From: Actinomycetes bacterium
GTDB taxonomy: Bacteria > Actinomycetota > Acidimicrobiia > Acidimicrobiales > Ilumatobacteraceae
Direction of reading: 5' to 3'
Assembly (NCBI GenBank): GCA_025356335.1
Contig: JANXUF010000119.1
Span: 78,391-142,390 of the forward strand
Length of the DNA: 64,000 bases
Below, in pieces: positions 1-7,640 of the stretch. Made by a program: the position numbers and the translations under genes. Each line of letters starts with the position of its first letter. Within the stretch, counting starts at the first letter, position 1. Below the pieces are notes generated by a model. It saw nothing but the letters and a program-made list of their open reading frames with translations, was not told where the DNA came from and did not search any database.

Positions 1-3000
1 GCCAGATGCCGCTCGACCGTCGATCCAGCCGCCGTTGGTGACGAAGCCGACGACTCCGCCATTCGGCGACGAAATGAGTCGGTTCGATGCCCAGCGCATG
101 GCGCGCACGTAGGAGTCGTAGAGCGACGTCGGGTTGCCCTCTGCCTGGGCGATGTATGTTTGGCTGATCGACCGATCGAGGTCGCGGTACTCCACCTTTG
201 CGTTGTTGTCGCTCTGGTTCGTCTGTCCCACCTGGTAAGGCGGGTTGCCGATGATCACCCGAATGTCGAGTGCCTTCTGCCGTTCGGCGCGGTCGTTGTT
301 GACCGGAAAGAGAACGGTGTCGAAGGTGTCGTCGCCCTCAGACATCTGAAACGTGTCGGTCAGGACGATCCCGTCGAACGGTACGTACTCAGGTGCCTTG
401 ACGATCGACTGGTACGTCGCCTCGATGTTGATCGCAGCGATGTAATATGCGAGAAGCATGTACTCGTTGGCGTGCAGCTCGGATGCGTACTTGCGGGGAA
501 GCGCTTCGGGTGTGATGAGGCCGGTCTGCATCAAGCGGGTGATGAAAGTGCCGGTGCCACTGAACGGATCGAGGATGTGGACGCCCTCGTCGGAGAGTGT
601 GGCGCCGAAGTGTTCCTGAAGCAGGTCGTTGACGGACCGGTTGATGAAGTCGACGACCTCGACTGGCGTGTAGACGATGCCGAGCGCCTCGGCGGTCTTG
701 GGAAGGGCCCTCTTGAAGAACTTCTCGTACAGCTCGTTGATGACGTGCTGGCGACCTTCGGCGGAATCGATGCCACCGAGGAGCATCCGGATGTGCGTGT
801 AGAAACCTTCGAGCGTCGCCACCTCCGTCGTCAGGTTGTGCTCGTCGAGGACGTCGAGCATGCCCTGCATCACCTTCGACACCGGGTTGCGGTGGGTGAA
901 GTCGCCGTCGCCGAAGAGCGCCTCGAACACCGGCCGGGTGATCAGATGCTGCGACAGCATCGAGATCGAATCTTCTCGGCTGATCGAGTCGTTCAGGTTG
1001 TGCTTCAACGCCGTGTGGAACGCGGCAAACTGGCTAGCGGCTTCAGGGTTGATGTCGGGGTTGGCGAGCAGGGCTCGGATCCGTGATTCCTGCGAGGAGG
1101 CGATCTGCTGGATGTCGGCAGCCCAGTGCTCCATGTATCGGCGGTCGCCGACCTTCTCGACGATCTTGGCGTACATCGCATCGCGCCATGCACTGAGGTC
1201 CGGGATCTCCAGCTGGCCGGGCTCTGATGGCCGTTGCGTCGTCGTTCGTCCTGGTTCATCAGGGTCGGAGCCGCCGCCCATACCGATGCCGATGATGTTC
1301 ACCTTCGACGACGCCTTGTTGATGTCGATCTTGTTGATCTCGGCAGCGAGACGGTCGTCGTGGGAGCGCAGCGCCTGGAGGACCTGCCAAACGACGGCGT
1401 AGCGCTTGTTGTCGCGTAGCGCCTCTTCGGGTGCCATGCCGGACGGCACGCCGATAGGGAGGATGACGTAGCCGAAGTCTTTGCCGGGTGCGAGGCGCAT
1501 TACCCGGCCCACGGCCTGTACGACGTCGACGATGCTCTTGCGTGGGTTGAGGAAGATGACCGAGTCGAGGGCTGGAACATCGACTCCCTCGGTGAGGCAC
1601 TTGGCGTTCGACAGCACACGGCAGACACGTTGGCCTGGCGGCTCCTCCAACCATGCAATCGCTTCGGAGCGGACCTTGACGTTGGTGGTGCCGTCGACGT
1701 GATCTGTCTCGATCTTTACGGCGTTCGGATCGGCCCGATCTGCCAGCACCTGATTGACCACCGCAGGGAACGCCACCGTGAAGCGCTTCGACTGCTTGAT
1801 CGTCGACGAGAACGCAACAGCACGCCGCATCGGGTCCGTGTCCTCGGTGAACTGCGGGCCCCGCTTCGACAGCCCATGCCAACAGCCGACGATCTTGGCG
1901 TAGTCGTCGAGTGCCAGTTCGCCATCACGGCTCAGCTGACGCTGGAATGCCGACGAAACGGCATCCTCGTCAACGGCCAGTACAAGCACCTTGTAGTCGG
2001 TCAGCAGATGCTGTGCGACGGCGTCGCCGAAAGTGAGCTCGTGCAAGACGGGCCCGAACTTCGACTCATCATCCATAGACGCAATGACGACATCAGCATG
2101 CGCCGCAGCAGCCTTCGCCTGATCGCCGTAGATCCTCGGCGTCGCCGTCATATACAGCCGCCGGTCACCGGCGACGAGCGCATTCGAGTGCACCTTCGTG
2201 AACGACGACTGGTCCCCGTCGTCCTTGAACGCCCCGGTCGTGCGGTGAGCTTCGTCGCAGATGATCAGACCGAACTCGCCGAGTCCCGCCTGCTGGCATT
2301 CCGTGATCACGTCGATCGACTGATACGTCGAAAAGACGACCGTCATCGAATCAGACGAGCGTCGAGCACTAATCGCTTCCATCAACGCCGTTGCGTTCGT
2401 CGATGCCGGGAACGACAGGTCGTTGACGCTGAGGTCTTCGTCGTTACGGCGTTGGCCGGCGCGGATATCGGAACAGACAGCGAAGGTTGCCAGGCGGATC
2501 TCTGCGTCGGCGGCCCACGACTTCACCGACTGCGACAGCAGGTTGATCGACGGCACGAGGAAGAGGACGGTCCCGCCGGCGCCGACGGTCTGCTCCGCCA
2601 GGCGCAGCGACGTGAAGGTCTTACCGGTGCCGCAGGCGAGAATCAGTTGACCCCGCTCATGGTGAGCGAATCCTTCGATCACATCAGCGATTGCCGACTC
2701 CTGATACGGGCGGAGCTTCTTCGTGTCGAAGACGTTTAGCTGTGTCGGAGCCTCGATATTGAACTGGTCCCAGTCGACCGAGGAGTCCTCGAAATCCTGC
2801 ACCCGCCACATCAGAATTGGCTTGTGGTGGAGTTCGAGGTTGGCCGTCAGGTTCGCCGACTCGGAGCCAGCCGTCGAAACGATCATCCCGGACGTGAACT
2901 CGTCTCGACTCGCAAGGGCAACGAAGGTCGAGATGTGCGTCCACGAGAGCGTTGCATCCGGTGAGTAGAACTTGCATTGGATGGCGACGAGGTTGCCGGT

Positions 3001-3213
3001 GCCGATCTCACGTGCGACAAGATCGATTCCGGAGTCAGCGCGGCCTCCACGGCCGGGCCAGTCCATCCACTGCCAGACCGCATCGAACCGTTCAGTCCAC
3101 AATGGGTCAGTCTTAAAGAACGTCTCGCAGAACTCCTCGAACCGTCGTCCCTTGGCTGCGCGTGTCTTCGCTGCACCCTCGAACACATCGAGAAGTTGTC
3201 GAAACGTAGTCAT
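1..3213 (-). CDS. Type ISP restriction-modification enzyme, single chain (C-terminus outside window)
   Basis: One uninterrupted frame runs from the ATG at 3213 to the window edge, giving residues 1-1071. Visible domains in order are: an Mrr-like PD-(D/E)XK nuclease with GIDLV (Asp64) and QCK (Gln79, Lys81); an SF2 helicase with Walker A GTGKT (Lys198) and DEAH (Asp320); and an N6-adenine methyltransferase with motif I DPFSGTGTF (from Asp882) and motif IV NPPYQ (from Asn990). This nuclease-helicase-methyltransferase order is that of the LlaGI/LlaBIII type ISP family, in which one polypeptide recognises, methylates, translocates on and cleaves DNA. Those enzymes are usually about 1,500-1,600 residues, so the target-recognition domain should lie beyond base 1. 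No separate hsdS/hsdM gene is needed. All motifs are in the same frame, so I see no frameshift. Target specificity cannot be predicted from this part. Confidence 0.93.
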   Translation of the reverse strand, partial: MTTFRQLLDVFEGAAKTRAAKGRRFEEFCETFFKTDPLWTERFDAVWQWMDWPGRGGRADSGIDLVAREIGTGNLVAIQCKFYSPDATLSWTHISTFVALASRDEFTSGMIVSTAGSESANLTANLELHHKPILMWRVQDFEDSSVDWDQFNIEAPTQLNVFDTKKLRPYQESAIADVIEGFAHHERGQLILACGTGKTFTSLRLAEQTVGAGGTVLFLVPSINLLSQSVKSWAADAEIRLATFAVCSDIRAGQRRNDEDLSVNDLSFPASTNATALMEAISARRSSDSMTVVFSTYQSIDVITECQQAGLGEFGLIICDEAHRTTGAFKDDGDQSSFTKVHSNALVAGDRRLYMTATPRIYGDQAKAAAAHADVVIASMDDESKFGPVLHELTFGDAVAQHLLTDYKVLVLAVDEDAVSSAFQRQLSRDGELALDDYAKIVGCWHGLSKRGPQFTEDTDPMRRAVAFSSTIKQSKRFTVAFPAVVNQVLADRADPNAVKIETDHVDGTTNVKVRSEAIAWLEEPPGQRVCRVLSNAKCLTEGVDVPALDSVIFLNPRKSIVDVVQAVGRVMRLAPGKDFGYVILPIGVPSGMAPEEALRDNKRYAVVWQVLQALRSHDDRLAAEINKIDINKASSKVNIIGIGMGGGSDPDEPGRTTTQRPSEPGQLEIPDLSAWRDAMYAKIVEKVGDRRYMEHWAADIQQIASSQESRIRALLANPDINPEAASQFAAFHTALKHNLNDSISREDSISMLSQHLITRPVFEALFGDGDFTHRNPVSKVMQGMLDVLDEHNLTTEVATLEGFYTHIRMLLGGIDSAEGRQHVINELYEKFFKRALPKTAEALGIVYTPVEVVDFINRSVNDLLQEHFGATLSDEGVHILDPFSGTGTFITRLMQTGLITPEALPRKYASELHANEYMLLAYYIAAINIEATYQSIVKAPEYVPFDGIVLTDTFQMSEGDDTFDTVLFPVNNDRAERQKALDIRVIIGNPPYQVGQTNQSDNNAKVEYRDLDRSISQTYIAQAEGNPTSLYDSYVRAMRWASNRLISSPNGGVVGFVTNGGWIDGRAASG

Positions 3214-3790
3214 GACGCCTTTCCATCGAGCCGTTGCCCATTGTCCAACATCGTCAGGTCGAACTGCCCGTATCGCATCGCGTCAACGTAATCGTGTCGG
3301 ATTCATCGAGGTGCTGCCCAGGAGAGGATTGGGATCAGAACGTCGAGCGGTGGTCTCAGTGCCGCAAGCCGGCGGTTCGAGCGCCAACACTTCCTCTCGC
3401 TGGTTACCCGTGTCGTCACCGGCGGTCGATCTTCGACGGTTCCCCACAACGTGCCCACGGGATGCTTACCCCTGCTATGTGCTGGAATGAAGCCGAACAA
3501 GTGCAGCCAAATGTGAAACCGCCCGTCAAAGGAGACCTCGTATGACCGAGCAGTCGCTACATCATGAATACTGCATCTTGATATGCCTCCGCTGCCATGG
3601 GTGCGACACCGTGATGTCGATCTGCTGTTGACCGACACGTTCGCCGCTTGTCCGACGTTCTACCGGCGAACAGCGCTTCACCACGTCCTGCGAACGTCTG
3701 CGAGGTCCGGCGCACGCCGTCATCAGTCACGATCGCCCGGTACTTCGACGACGGGGAGTTGTTCGACAAAGATGCCCACGACCGGGCCCG
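3214..3790. other. Gene-poor stretch of the accessory block
   Basis: This stretch lies between the restriction enzyme start and the recombinase stop. Short open frames exist, for example minus 3303-3638 (111 residues) and minus 3557-3769 with a TTG start. None shows a recognisable motif, ribosome site or convincing codon pattern. Base composition looks less GC-rich than the flanking chromosome. It probably contains the restriction gene promoter and perhaps decayed mobile-element remnants. I support no gene here. Confidence 0.4.
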
Positions 3791-4474
3791 TCAGCCTGCA
3801 GGTCGGGGACGGCGACCAGCTCGGCCGTTCACGGTGGCATGTACCTGCTGTGCCGTCCAGCGGCCGCCGCGCTTCGTCGTGATGCCGCTGGCGTTCAACG
3901 CGTCCGCGACGGCGCCATATGAACCGCCAGCGGCTCGCAGCCCGCCGATTCGGGTCAACACGGCCTGCTCGGCGTCGTCGGCGACCAGCGCGCCGTCACG
4001 GGCCACGTAGCCGTACGGGGATGCGCCCGCACGCCGGCGCCCTGCCGGCTTCGAATTGCCGGTGCGATGCACGCGGTCGAACTTCACTACGGCTTCGACA
4101 GTTGCGCGTGCGATCTGCAGGGCAGGGTCGTCGTTTCGATCGATCAGGCCGCCCTGTGTCGCCGAGTGGACCTCGGCGCCTCCCTCCCACAGCACGATCA
4201 TCGCAGCCTGTTGAATGTGAATCATGCGGCCGAACTGGCCGACCCACGACACAACCACACCGCTCGCCCTGCCGGCTTCGATCACGTCCACGGCCTGCCG
4301 ATATCCCGGACGGTCGAGGTTGTCGTCCGCCGCGCTCGCCTCGTCCTGGCACCACGTGGCGACCTCGTGGCCGTTTGCGCCTGCCCACCGTTGAATCGCC
4401 TTGCGCTGACCCGCCAAGCCGAGCAGCGTCGACGCTTTCGCCGGTTTGCGCAGGTACCCGACCAGGTTGCTCAT
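3791..4474 (-). CDS. Serine recombinase family protein, probably catalytically inactive
   Basis: A 227-residue protein resembling resolvase/invertase-type serine recombinases. An N-terminal resolvase fold (about 1-130) carries GYLRK, the conserved DEAS acidic patch and a DRPGY segment. It is followed by a Recombinase-type DNA-binding region with SPYGY, LNASGI and TKRGGRW (about 145-215). The start at 4474 begins with GYLR; the frame is open further upstream but that part is low-complexity. Two hallmarks are altered. The catalytic serine of the usual YxRVS is replaced (YLRKP), and the usual DRLxR motif reads GQFGR. It is also short for a large serine integrase. I infer a decayed integrase/resolvase, or one retained as a DNA-binding protein. 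A palindrome lies 29 bp upstream of its start. Confidence 0.75.
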   Translation of the reverse strand: MSNLVGYLRKPAKASTLLGLAGQRKAIQRWAGANGHEVATWCQDEASAADDNLDRPGYRQAVDVIEAGRASGVVVSWVGQFGRMIHIQQAAMIVLWEGGAEVHSATQGGLIDRNDDPALQIARATVEAVVKFDRVHRTGNSKPAGRRRAGASPYGYVARDGALVADDAEQAVLTRIGGLRAAGGSYGAVADALNASGITTKRGGRWTAQQVHATVNGRAGRRPRPAG

Positions 4475-4502
4475 GCGTTCACTCTGCCGTACGACGACGA
4501 CC

Positions 4503-4538
4503 GTCTCAACCATTCTGTTGCCGCAAAATGGTTGAGAC
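4503..4538. promoter_or_regulatory. Palindrome upstream of the recombinase gene (12-bp arms)
   Basis: The left arm GTCTCAACCATT (4503-4514) and right arm AATGGTTGAGAC (4527-4538) are perfect inverted repeats separated by 12 bases. The core TCAACCATT recurs in the palindrome at 5405-5435. It lies 29 bp upstream of the recombinase start and just after the stop of the small secreted-protein gene, so it could be an operator, a recombination site or a terminator stem. No T-run follows it on either strand. Confidence 0.6.
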
Positions 4539-4553
4539 GTTTCGCCATGTCGC

Positions 4554-4829
4554 CTACAGGTCCTTCGCTGCGCAGTTCGCCGACGGCATGACGTTCGTGT
4601 CCTCGTACGCCGAGTAGCCGACGATCTTGCCGTGCCGGTTCGTCCACACGCTGACGTTGCCGAATTTCGTAGAGACGGGTGCGTGCTCGGCGAACTGCCA
4701 GCCCCACGAGGATGGAACGTCGGCGATGCCCTTGCCGCAATGGCTCGAGCCGGTGAGAGCACTGCTCGCCGTGGCGCCGGCCGTAATGCTGACGGCAGCC
4801 ATGGCGATGGAGACGATGACCTTTCTCAC
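4554..4829 (-). CDS. Small secreted protein of unknown function
   Basis: A 91-residue protein with an N-terminal signal peptide (MRKV, then a hydrophobic stretch to about residue 25 ending near ASSALT). The short mature part is rich in Trp, His and Gly and contains two cysteines, C32 and C86, which could form a disulfide. The GTG start at 4829 overlaps the TGA of the upstream gene (GTGA), so the two are probably translationally coupled. No family is recognised. Its position inside a defence-type block, divergent from the SIR2 operon, is the only functional hint. Confidence 0.6.
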   Translation of the reverse strand: MRKVIVSIAMAAVSITAGATASSALTGSSHCGKGIADVPSSWGWQFAEHAPVSTKFGNVSVWTNRHGKIVGYSAYEDTNVMPSANCAAKDL

Positions 4830-5293
4830 GATCCGGCGCTGATCTGATCGGACTCGGCAGCGTTCTCGACGGTGAACGACGCGAGCGCCGTCTCGCCGTC
4901 GACGTGCATCGTGGCCGTGACCGTCGGATCGCCGGGCCCGTCCGACAGATCCGAACCGATCTGCACCTCGGCGCTGCCCGGGTTCGCCGGGATCGACACG
5001 AACGAGCCGACTGCGGTGCCGTTGTGTGCGTGTTCGATATGGATGCTGCCGGCGTCGATCCGAGTCGACATCAGTCCGGCGTCGTCGCGCACGACGATCG
5101 ATCCGGTGACGATCTCGGTCGACATCGCAGCGACACGCTCGACCAGGTCGTCGTACTTGCGGTGCAGCGCGAGCACCTCGACGACCAGGCTGGCGACGAG
5201 ATCGTCACGCAACTGCGGCGACTCGATGACGGGTGATGCAGGCGGGATGTTTCCGCTCGCCTGCGTGGACGTTGACGTAGCGTTGCTCGTCAT
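4826..5293 (-). CDS. Hypothetical protein, first gene of a two-gene operon
   Basis: A 155-residue protein. Residues 1-25 are Ser/Thr/Pro-rich. Residues about 28-60 form a probable amphipathic helix or coiled coil (LRDDLVASLVVEVLALHRKY and following). The C-terminal part is predicted beta-rich, with alternating Val/Ile and acidic residues. There is no signal peptide or membrane span. GGAGG lies 9 nt before the ATG at 5293. A strong promoter (TTGACG, 17 nt, TATGGT) lies upstream, overlapped by a palindrome. The gene overlaps the following secreted-protein gene by 4 nt. I do not recognise the family. Confidence 0.6.
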   Translation of the reverse strand: MTSNATSTSTQASGNIPPASPVIESPQLRDDLVASLVVEVLALHRKYDDLVERVAAMSTEIVTGSIVVRDDAGLMSTRIDAGSIHIEHAHNGTAVGSFVSIPANPGSAEVQIGSDLSDGPGDPTVTATMHVDGETALASFTVENAAESDQISAGS

Positions 5294-5380
5294 GGTGCAG
5301 TACCTCCAGATGGTGCTGTTGCCAAGGTCCTCGTCTGGCCTGCCAGCCGGACGGGGACCGCTTTATGTTGTCGAGTCGTC

Positions 5381-5409
5381 ACCATACGCCACGGTTTCTG
5401 ATCCGTCAA
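5381..5409 (-). promoter_or_regulatory. Sigma-70-type promoter of the 5293-4554 operon
   Basis: On the minus strand, the -35 box TTGACG (5409-5404) and -10 box TATGGT (5386-5381) are separated by exactly 17 nt. The -35 box lies inside the left arm of the palindrome at 5405-5435, so a protein bound there would block or modulate transcription. The expected leader is about 80 nt. Confidence 0.6.
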
Positions 5410-5435
5410 CCAATTCGATTCACCAAATGGTTGAC
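5405..5435. promoter_or_regulatory. Palindromic operator candidate between two divergent operons
   Basis: GTCAACCA (5405-5412) and TGGTTGAC (5428-5435) form an inverted repeat, extendable to 11 bp per arm with one mismatch. Both arms carry TTGACG-like -35 sequences pointing outward. One feeds the minus-strand promoter at 5381-5409. The other (5431-5436) points toward the SIR2 gene and has only a weak -10 (TCAATC or GTCAAT). The half-sites TCAACC and GGTTGA match those of the palindrome at 4503-4538 with nearly the same spacing (17 versus 18 nt). Confidence 0.6.
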
Positions 5436-5489
5436 GATGCCGCCGGCGTGATGTCAATCGTCCACGTGCTGCGCAGTTAGTGTTCCGCC

Positions 5490-6713
5490 GTGTCACGCAG
5501 CCGACGAGCGATAGTTCTCCTGGGGGCAGGAGCATCCGTAGACGCCGGACTGCCCACGTCCGCGCAACTGACGCAGCGGATGCTCGACCACTTCGGATCA
5601 TCGCCAGGCCTTCGGCCAGAGAGTGCAGCTCTACGCTTCGTACACCACACGGTCGAGGCCGACCTTGCAGCCCGCAGGGAGCCCGGCGGTGCCGACATCG
5701 AGCGGCTCTTCGCCGCGATGCACATGCTGGCCGGACTCAGTACCAACGTGCTGTCGCCGTTCGTCCAGCGCTGGCACGGCGGAATGGAGGCTCTTGTTGC
5801 CGAGCACCCCGACGTCGCTGCATCGTTTGGTCCGACCAACGACGCAGCTCAACTGATTCGAGGTATCAAGAATCCTCCAGGGACATTTGCCGACGACGAG
5901 AATCAACTTGCACGGAGGCTCGTCGAAATCGTCCGTGCGATTGCGCCGAGTAGCATGGCCCCTCAGGATCTATTCGCTCGGGTCGAGCTCCAAATGTTGA
6001 GTTGCGTTCCCGGGTTGGTATGGCTTCCCGAGTCAAGTGACGTGACGTACCTTCGGCCCATTTTCGATCTCGCAGACGAGCATCCGTTGACCGTGGCGAC
6101 ATTGAACTATGACGAAACTGTCGAATGCAGCGCGGCCGGTGCCGACGTCGGATTGTCAACGGGCATGGCCGAATGGATCGAACGCGGCCGACTGACTTGG
6201 GCCCCCGACGATCGGATTCACCTTCTCAAGCTGCACGGCTCTCGGAACTGGATCAGAGATGACGTCGGCACAAACCAGGTTTGGAGTGAAGGCGAATGGC
6301 ACGTCCGCGCTCCTCAGGGTGCAAACATACGACTGCAGCCTGGGATCGTGTTCGGCGAAGGCAACAAGCTGCGCGCCGACGGGCCGTTCCTTGATCTATT
6401 CGCCGAGTTCAACTCGCAACTTGCGGACGCAGACGATCTCCTCGTTGTCGGCTACTCGTTTCGCGACGACCACATCAACGCCTCGATCCTCCGCTGGGTC
6501 AACCGCTATCCGGCTGGCCGGCGAGTAGTGATCGTGTCGCCATCGGTGAGTCGAGAAGGCGGATACTCCTACCTCGAGCCGGTACTCCATCGGCTGCGTC
6601 GCCAAACGCCACAAGCGAAGGTCTCCGAGTACTTCCAGGTGGTCACGGCCGGCGCCGCAGCCGGATTGCCGGACGCAATCGAAATCTTGGCGACCGACCC
6701 GTTGGCGATCTGA
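5490..6713 (+). CDS. SIR2-like domain protein, putative defence NADase
   Basis: A 407-residue SIR2-superfamily protein starting at GTG 5490. Visible features are the NAD-binding loop GAGASVDAG (12-20), the NYD motif (206-208), the catalytic-type His249 in LKLHGS and a GYSFRDDHIN motif (321-330) typical of SIR2_2-type defence proteins. In known defence systems such SIR2 domains deplete NAD+ after phage sensing. Here that activity is inferred. No second large domain (SLOG, HerA, APAZ) is visible. The TGA overlaps the next ATG (TGATG), giving a coupled three-gene operon with a HEPN-like protein and a small membrane protein. A deacetylase role is less likely because the zinc-binding cysteines of true sirtuins are not apparent. 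Confidence 0.85.
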   Translation: MSRSRRAIVLLGAGASVDAGLPTSAQLTQRMLDHFGSSPGLRPESAALRFVHHTVEADLAARREPGGADIERLFAAMHMLAGLSTNVLSPFVQRWHGGMEALVAEHPDVAASFGPTNDAAQLIRGIKNPPGTFADDENQLARRLVEIVRAIAPSSMAPQDLFARVELQMLSCVPGLVWLPESSDVTYLRPIFDLADEHPLTVATLNYDETVECSAAGADVGLSTGMAEWIERGRLTWAPDDRIHLLKLHGSRNWIRDDVGTNQVWSEGEWHVRAPQGANIRLQPGIVFGEGNKLRADGPFLDLFAEFNSQLADADDLLVVGYSFRDDHINASILRWVNRYPAGRRVVIVSPSVSREGGYSYLEPVLHRLRRQTPQAKVSEYFQVVTAGAAAGLPDAIEILATDPLAI

Positions 6714-7237
6714 TGGCCTCAACGCCCGACGACGACATGCGGCTATTCCGAGAGGAGCAACGCCGGATTGAGGAAGCGAGCGACGCGTACGCCTCGGCCC
6801 TCGGACCGTTTCTTGTCGAGGCAGTGACTCTCGACAACGCCATCGGGAACTGGCTCGTCTTGCTCTTCGCCGATCCTGACAGTCCAGAGGCCGATCAGAT
6901 GATCGACGTCTTTCTGGACCGTGTTGCGGCGGGCACAAAGCTCGACATGCTGCGGCACGCCGTGCGGCTCCTCGAGGTTGAGACGGCGGAGATGAAAGCT
7001 GTATTCGTTGGCGCACAACGGGTCATCGAGTTCCGCAACCTTGTAGCCCACCAGCACCCGACCTTCGATTCTTCGACGCCAGCCAACGTCATCTACAGAT
7101 CGGGCAGCAAGACTCCACGGTTCTCGTTCGACGAGGTAACGGAACTCACCATCCTGGCGTACAACCTGAAGGTCCGACTCGCGGGAATCTTCGGCGCCAT
7201 CACGATCGCCCGCCGTTCGGCGCGGAGGGGGCAATAG
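6713..7237 (+). CDS. HEPN-like protein with RX4H motif, putative RNase partner of the SIR2 protein
   Basis: A mostly alpha-helical protein of 174 residues. It contains RNLVAH (Arg108 to His113), matching the RX4-6H signature of HEPN ribonucleases, with Asn directly after Arg as is common in that superfamily. Helices before (about 35-105) and after (about 135-165) the motif fit the four-helix HEPN fold. The assignment rests on this motif, the helical pattern and gene context, not on close similarity I can name. Its ATG overlaps the SIR2 stop and its TAG overlaps the next GTG, so all three proteins are probably made in fixed ratio. It could be a toxic RNase effector activated or restrained by the SIR2 protein, or a catalytically silent HEPN scaffold. 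Confidence 0.6.
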   Translation: MASTPDDDMRLFREEQRRIEEASDAYASALGPFLVEAVTLDNAIGNWLVLLFADPDSPEADQMIDVFLDRVAAGTKLDMLRHAVRLLEVETAEMKAVFVGAQRVIEFRNLVAHQHPTFDSSTPANVIYRSGSKTPRFSFDEVTELTILAYNLKVRLAGIFGAITIARRSARRGQ

Positions 7238-7494
7238 TGAAAAACGATTGGAAGACGGCCGGCATCGTCGGCGGAGTGCTGCTGGTCGTAATGATCCCGC
7301 TCATCGTCGTGGCGGAGCACAACAACACTCCGACACCGGATCCGACTCCGTCGCAATTGGTGTGTTCCGGGATCGACGGCGTCTACCTCCGAACCAAGAC
7401 GCAGGTTGTGCAGGCAGCAATCGACCTGAATGCATCAATCTCGGCGATCGAAGTGTTGTGTCCTGACAAGATGGCCAGCTTGCTCGATCGGTGA
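7237..7494 (+). CDS. Small single-span membrane protein, third gene of the SIR2-HEPN operon
   Basis: An 85-residue protein with a GTG start overlapping the HEPN stop (TAGTG). A short charged N-terminus precedes one transmembrane helix (about 8-26), a Pro/Thr linker (about 30-39) and a roughly 45-residue probably extracytoplasmic domain with two cysteines (C43 and C75), which could be disulfide-bonded. The strict overlap with the SIR2-HEPN pair suggests a function in the same system, such as a membrane sensor, anchor or effector. No family is recognised. A stem-loop follows at 7574-7610. Confidence 0.6.
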   Translation: MKNDWKTAGIVGGVLLVVMIPLIVVAEHNNTPTPDPTPSQLVCSGIDGVYLRTKTQVVQAAIDLNASISAIEVLCPDKMASLLDR

Positions 7495-7573
7495 AATCCG
7501 ACGTGGTGGCTCGCGCCCTTTCGCCCAGGTTTGAACACGAAATGCGACCTGATCAGTGACTGCATCCGTGACC

Positions 7574-7610
7574 GCTGGCTAGTTACTGAGAGCTATTCTC
7601 AGTGACCAGC
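7574..7610. terminator. Stem-loop between the SIR2 operon and tRNA-Pro
   Basis: ACTGAGA (7585-7591) pairs with TCTCAGT (7597-7603) around a 5-nt loop, and outer GCTGG/CCAGC arms extend the stem with a small bulge. It lies between two transcription units that converge (plus-strand operon, minus-strand tRNA), so it may terminate both. No U-tract is present, so intrinsic termination is uncertain. Confidence 0.45.
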
Positions 7611-7640
7611 GCCACTCGTATGCTCTGAACTGGTCTTTCT

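Noticed and set aside
3303..3638. Minus-strand open frame of 111 residues
   Set aside because: No recognisable motif, ribosome site or plausible protein composition; treated as chance frame in the gene-poor stretch.
4503..4538. Intrinsic terminator of the secreted-protein gene
   Set aside because: The 12-nt loop is large and no U-tract follows; similarity to the operator-like site at 5405 makes regulation more likely, though termination is not excluded.
5490..7494. Thoeris, SIR2-HerA, SIR2-APAZ or DSR system
   Set aside because: No TIR, HerA, Argonaute/APAZ gene is adjacent, and the SIR2 protein (407 residues) is too short for DSR proteins. Only the SIR2 domain is shared.
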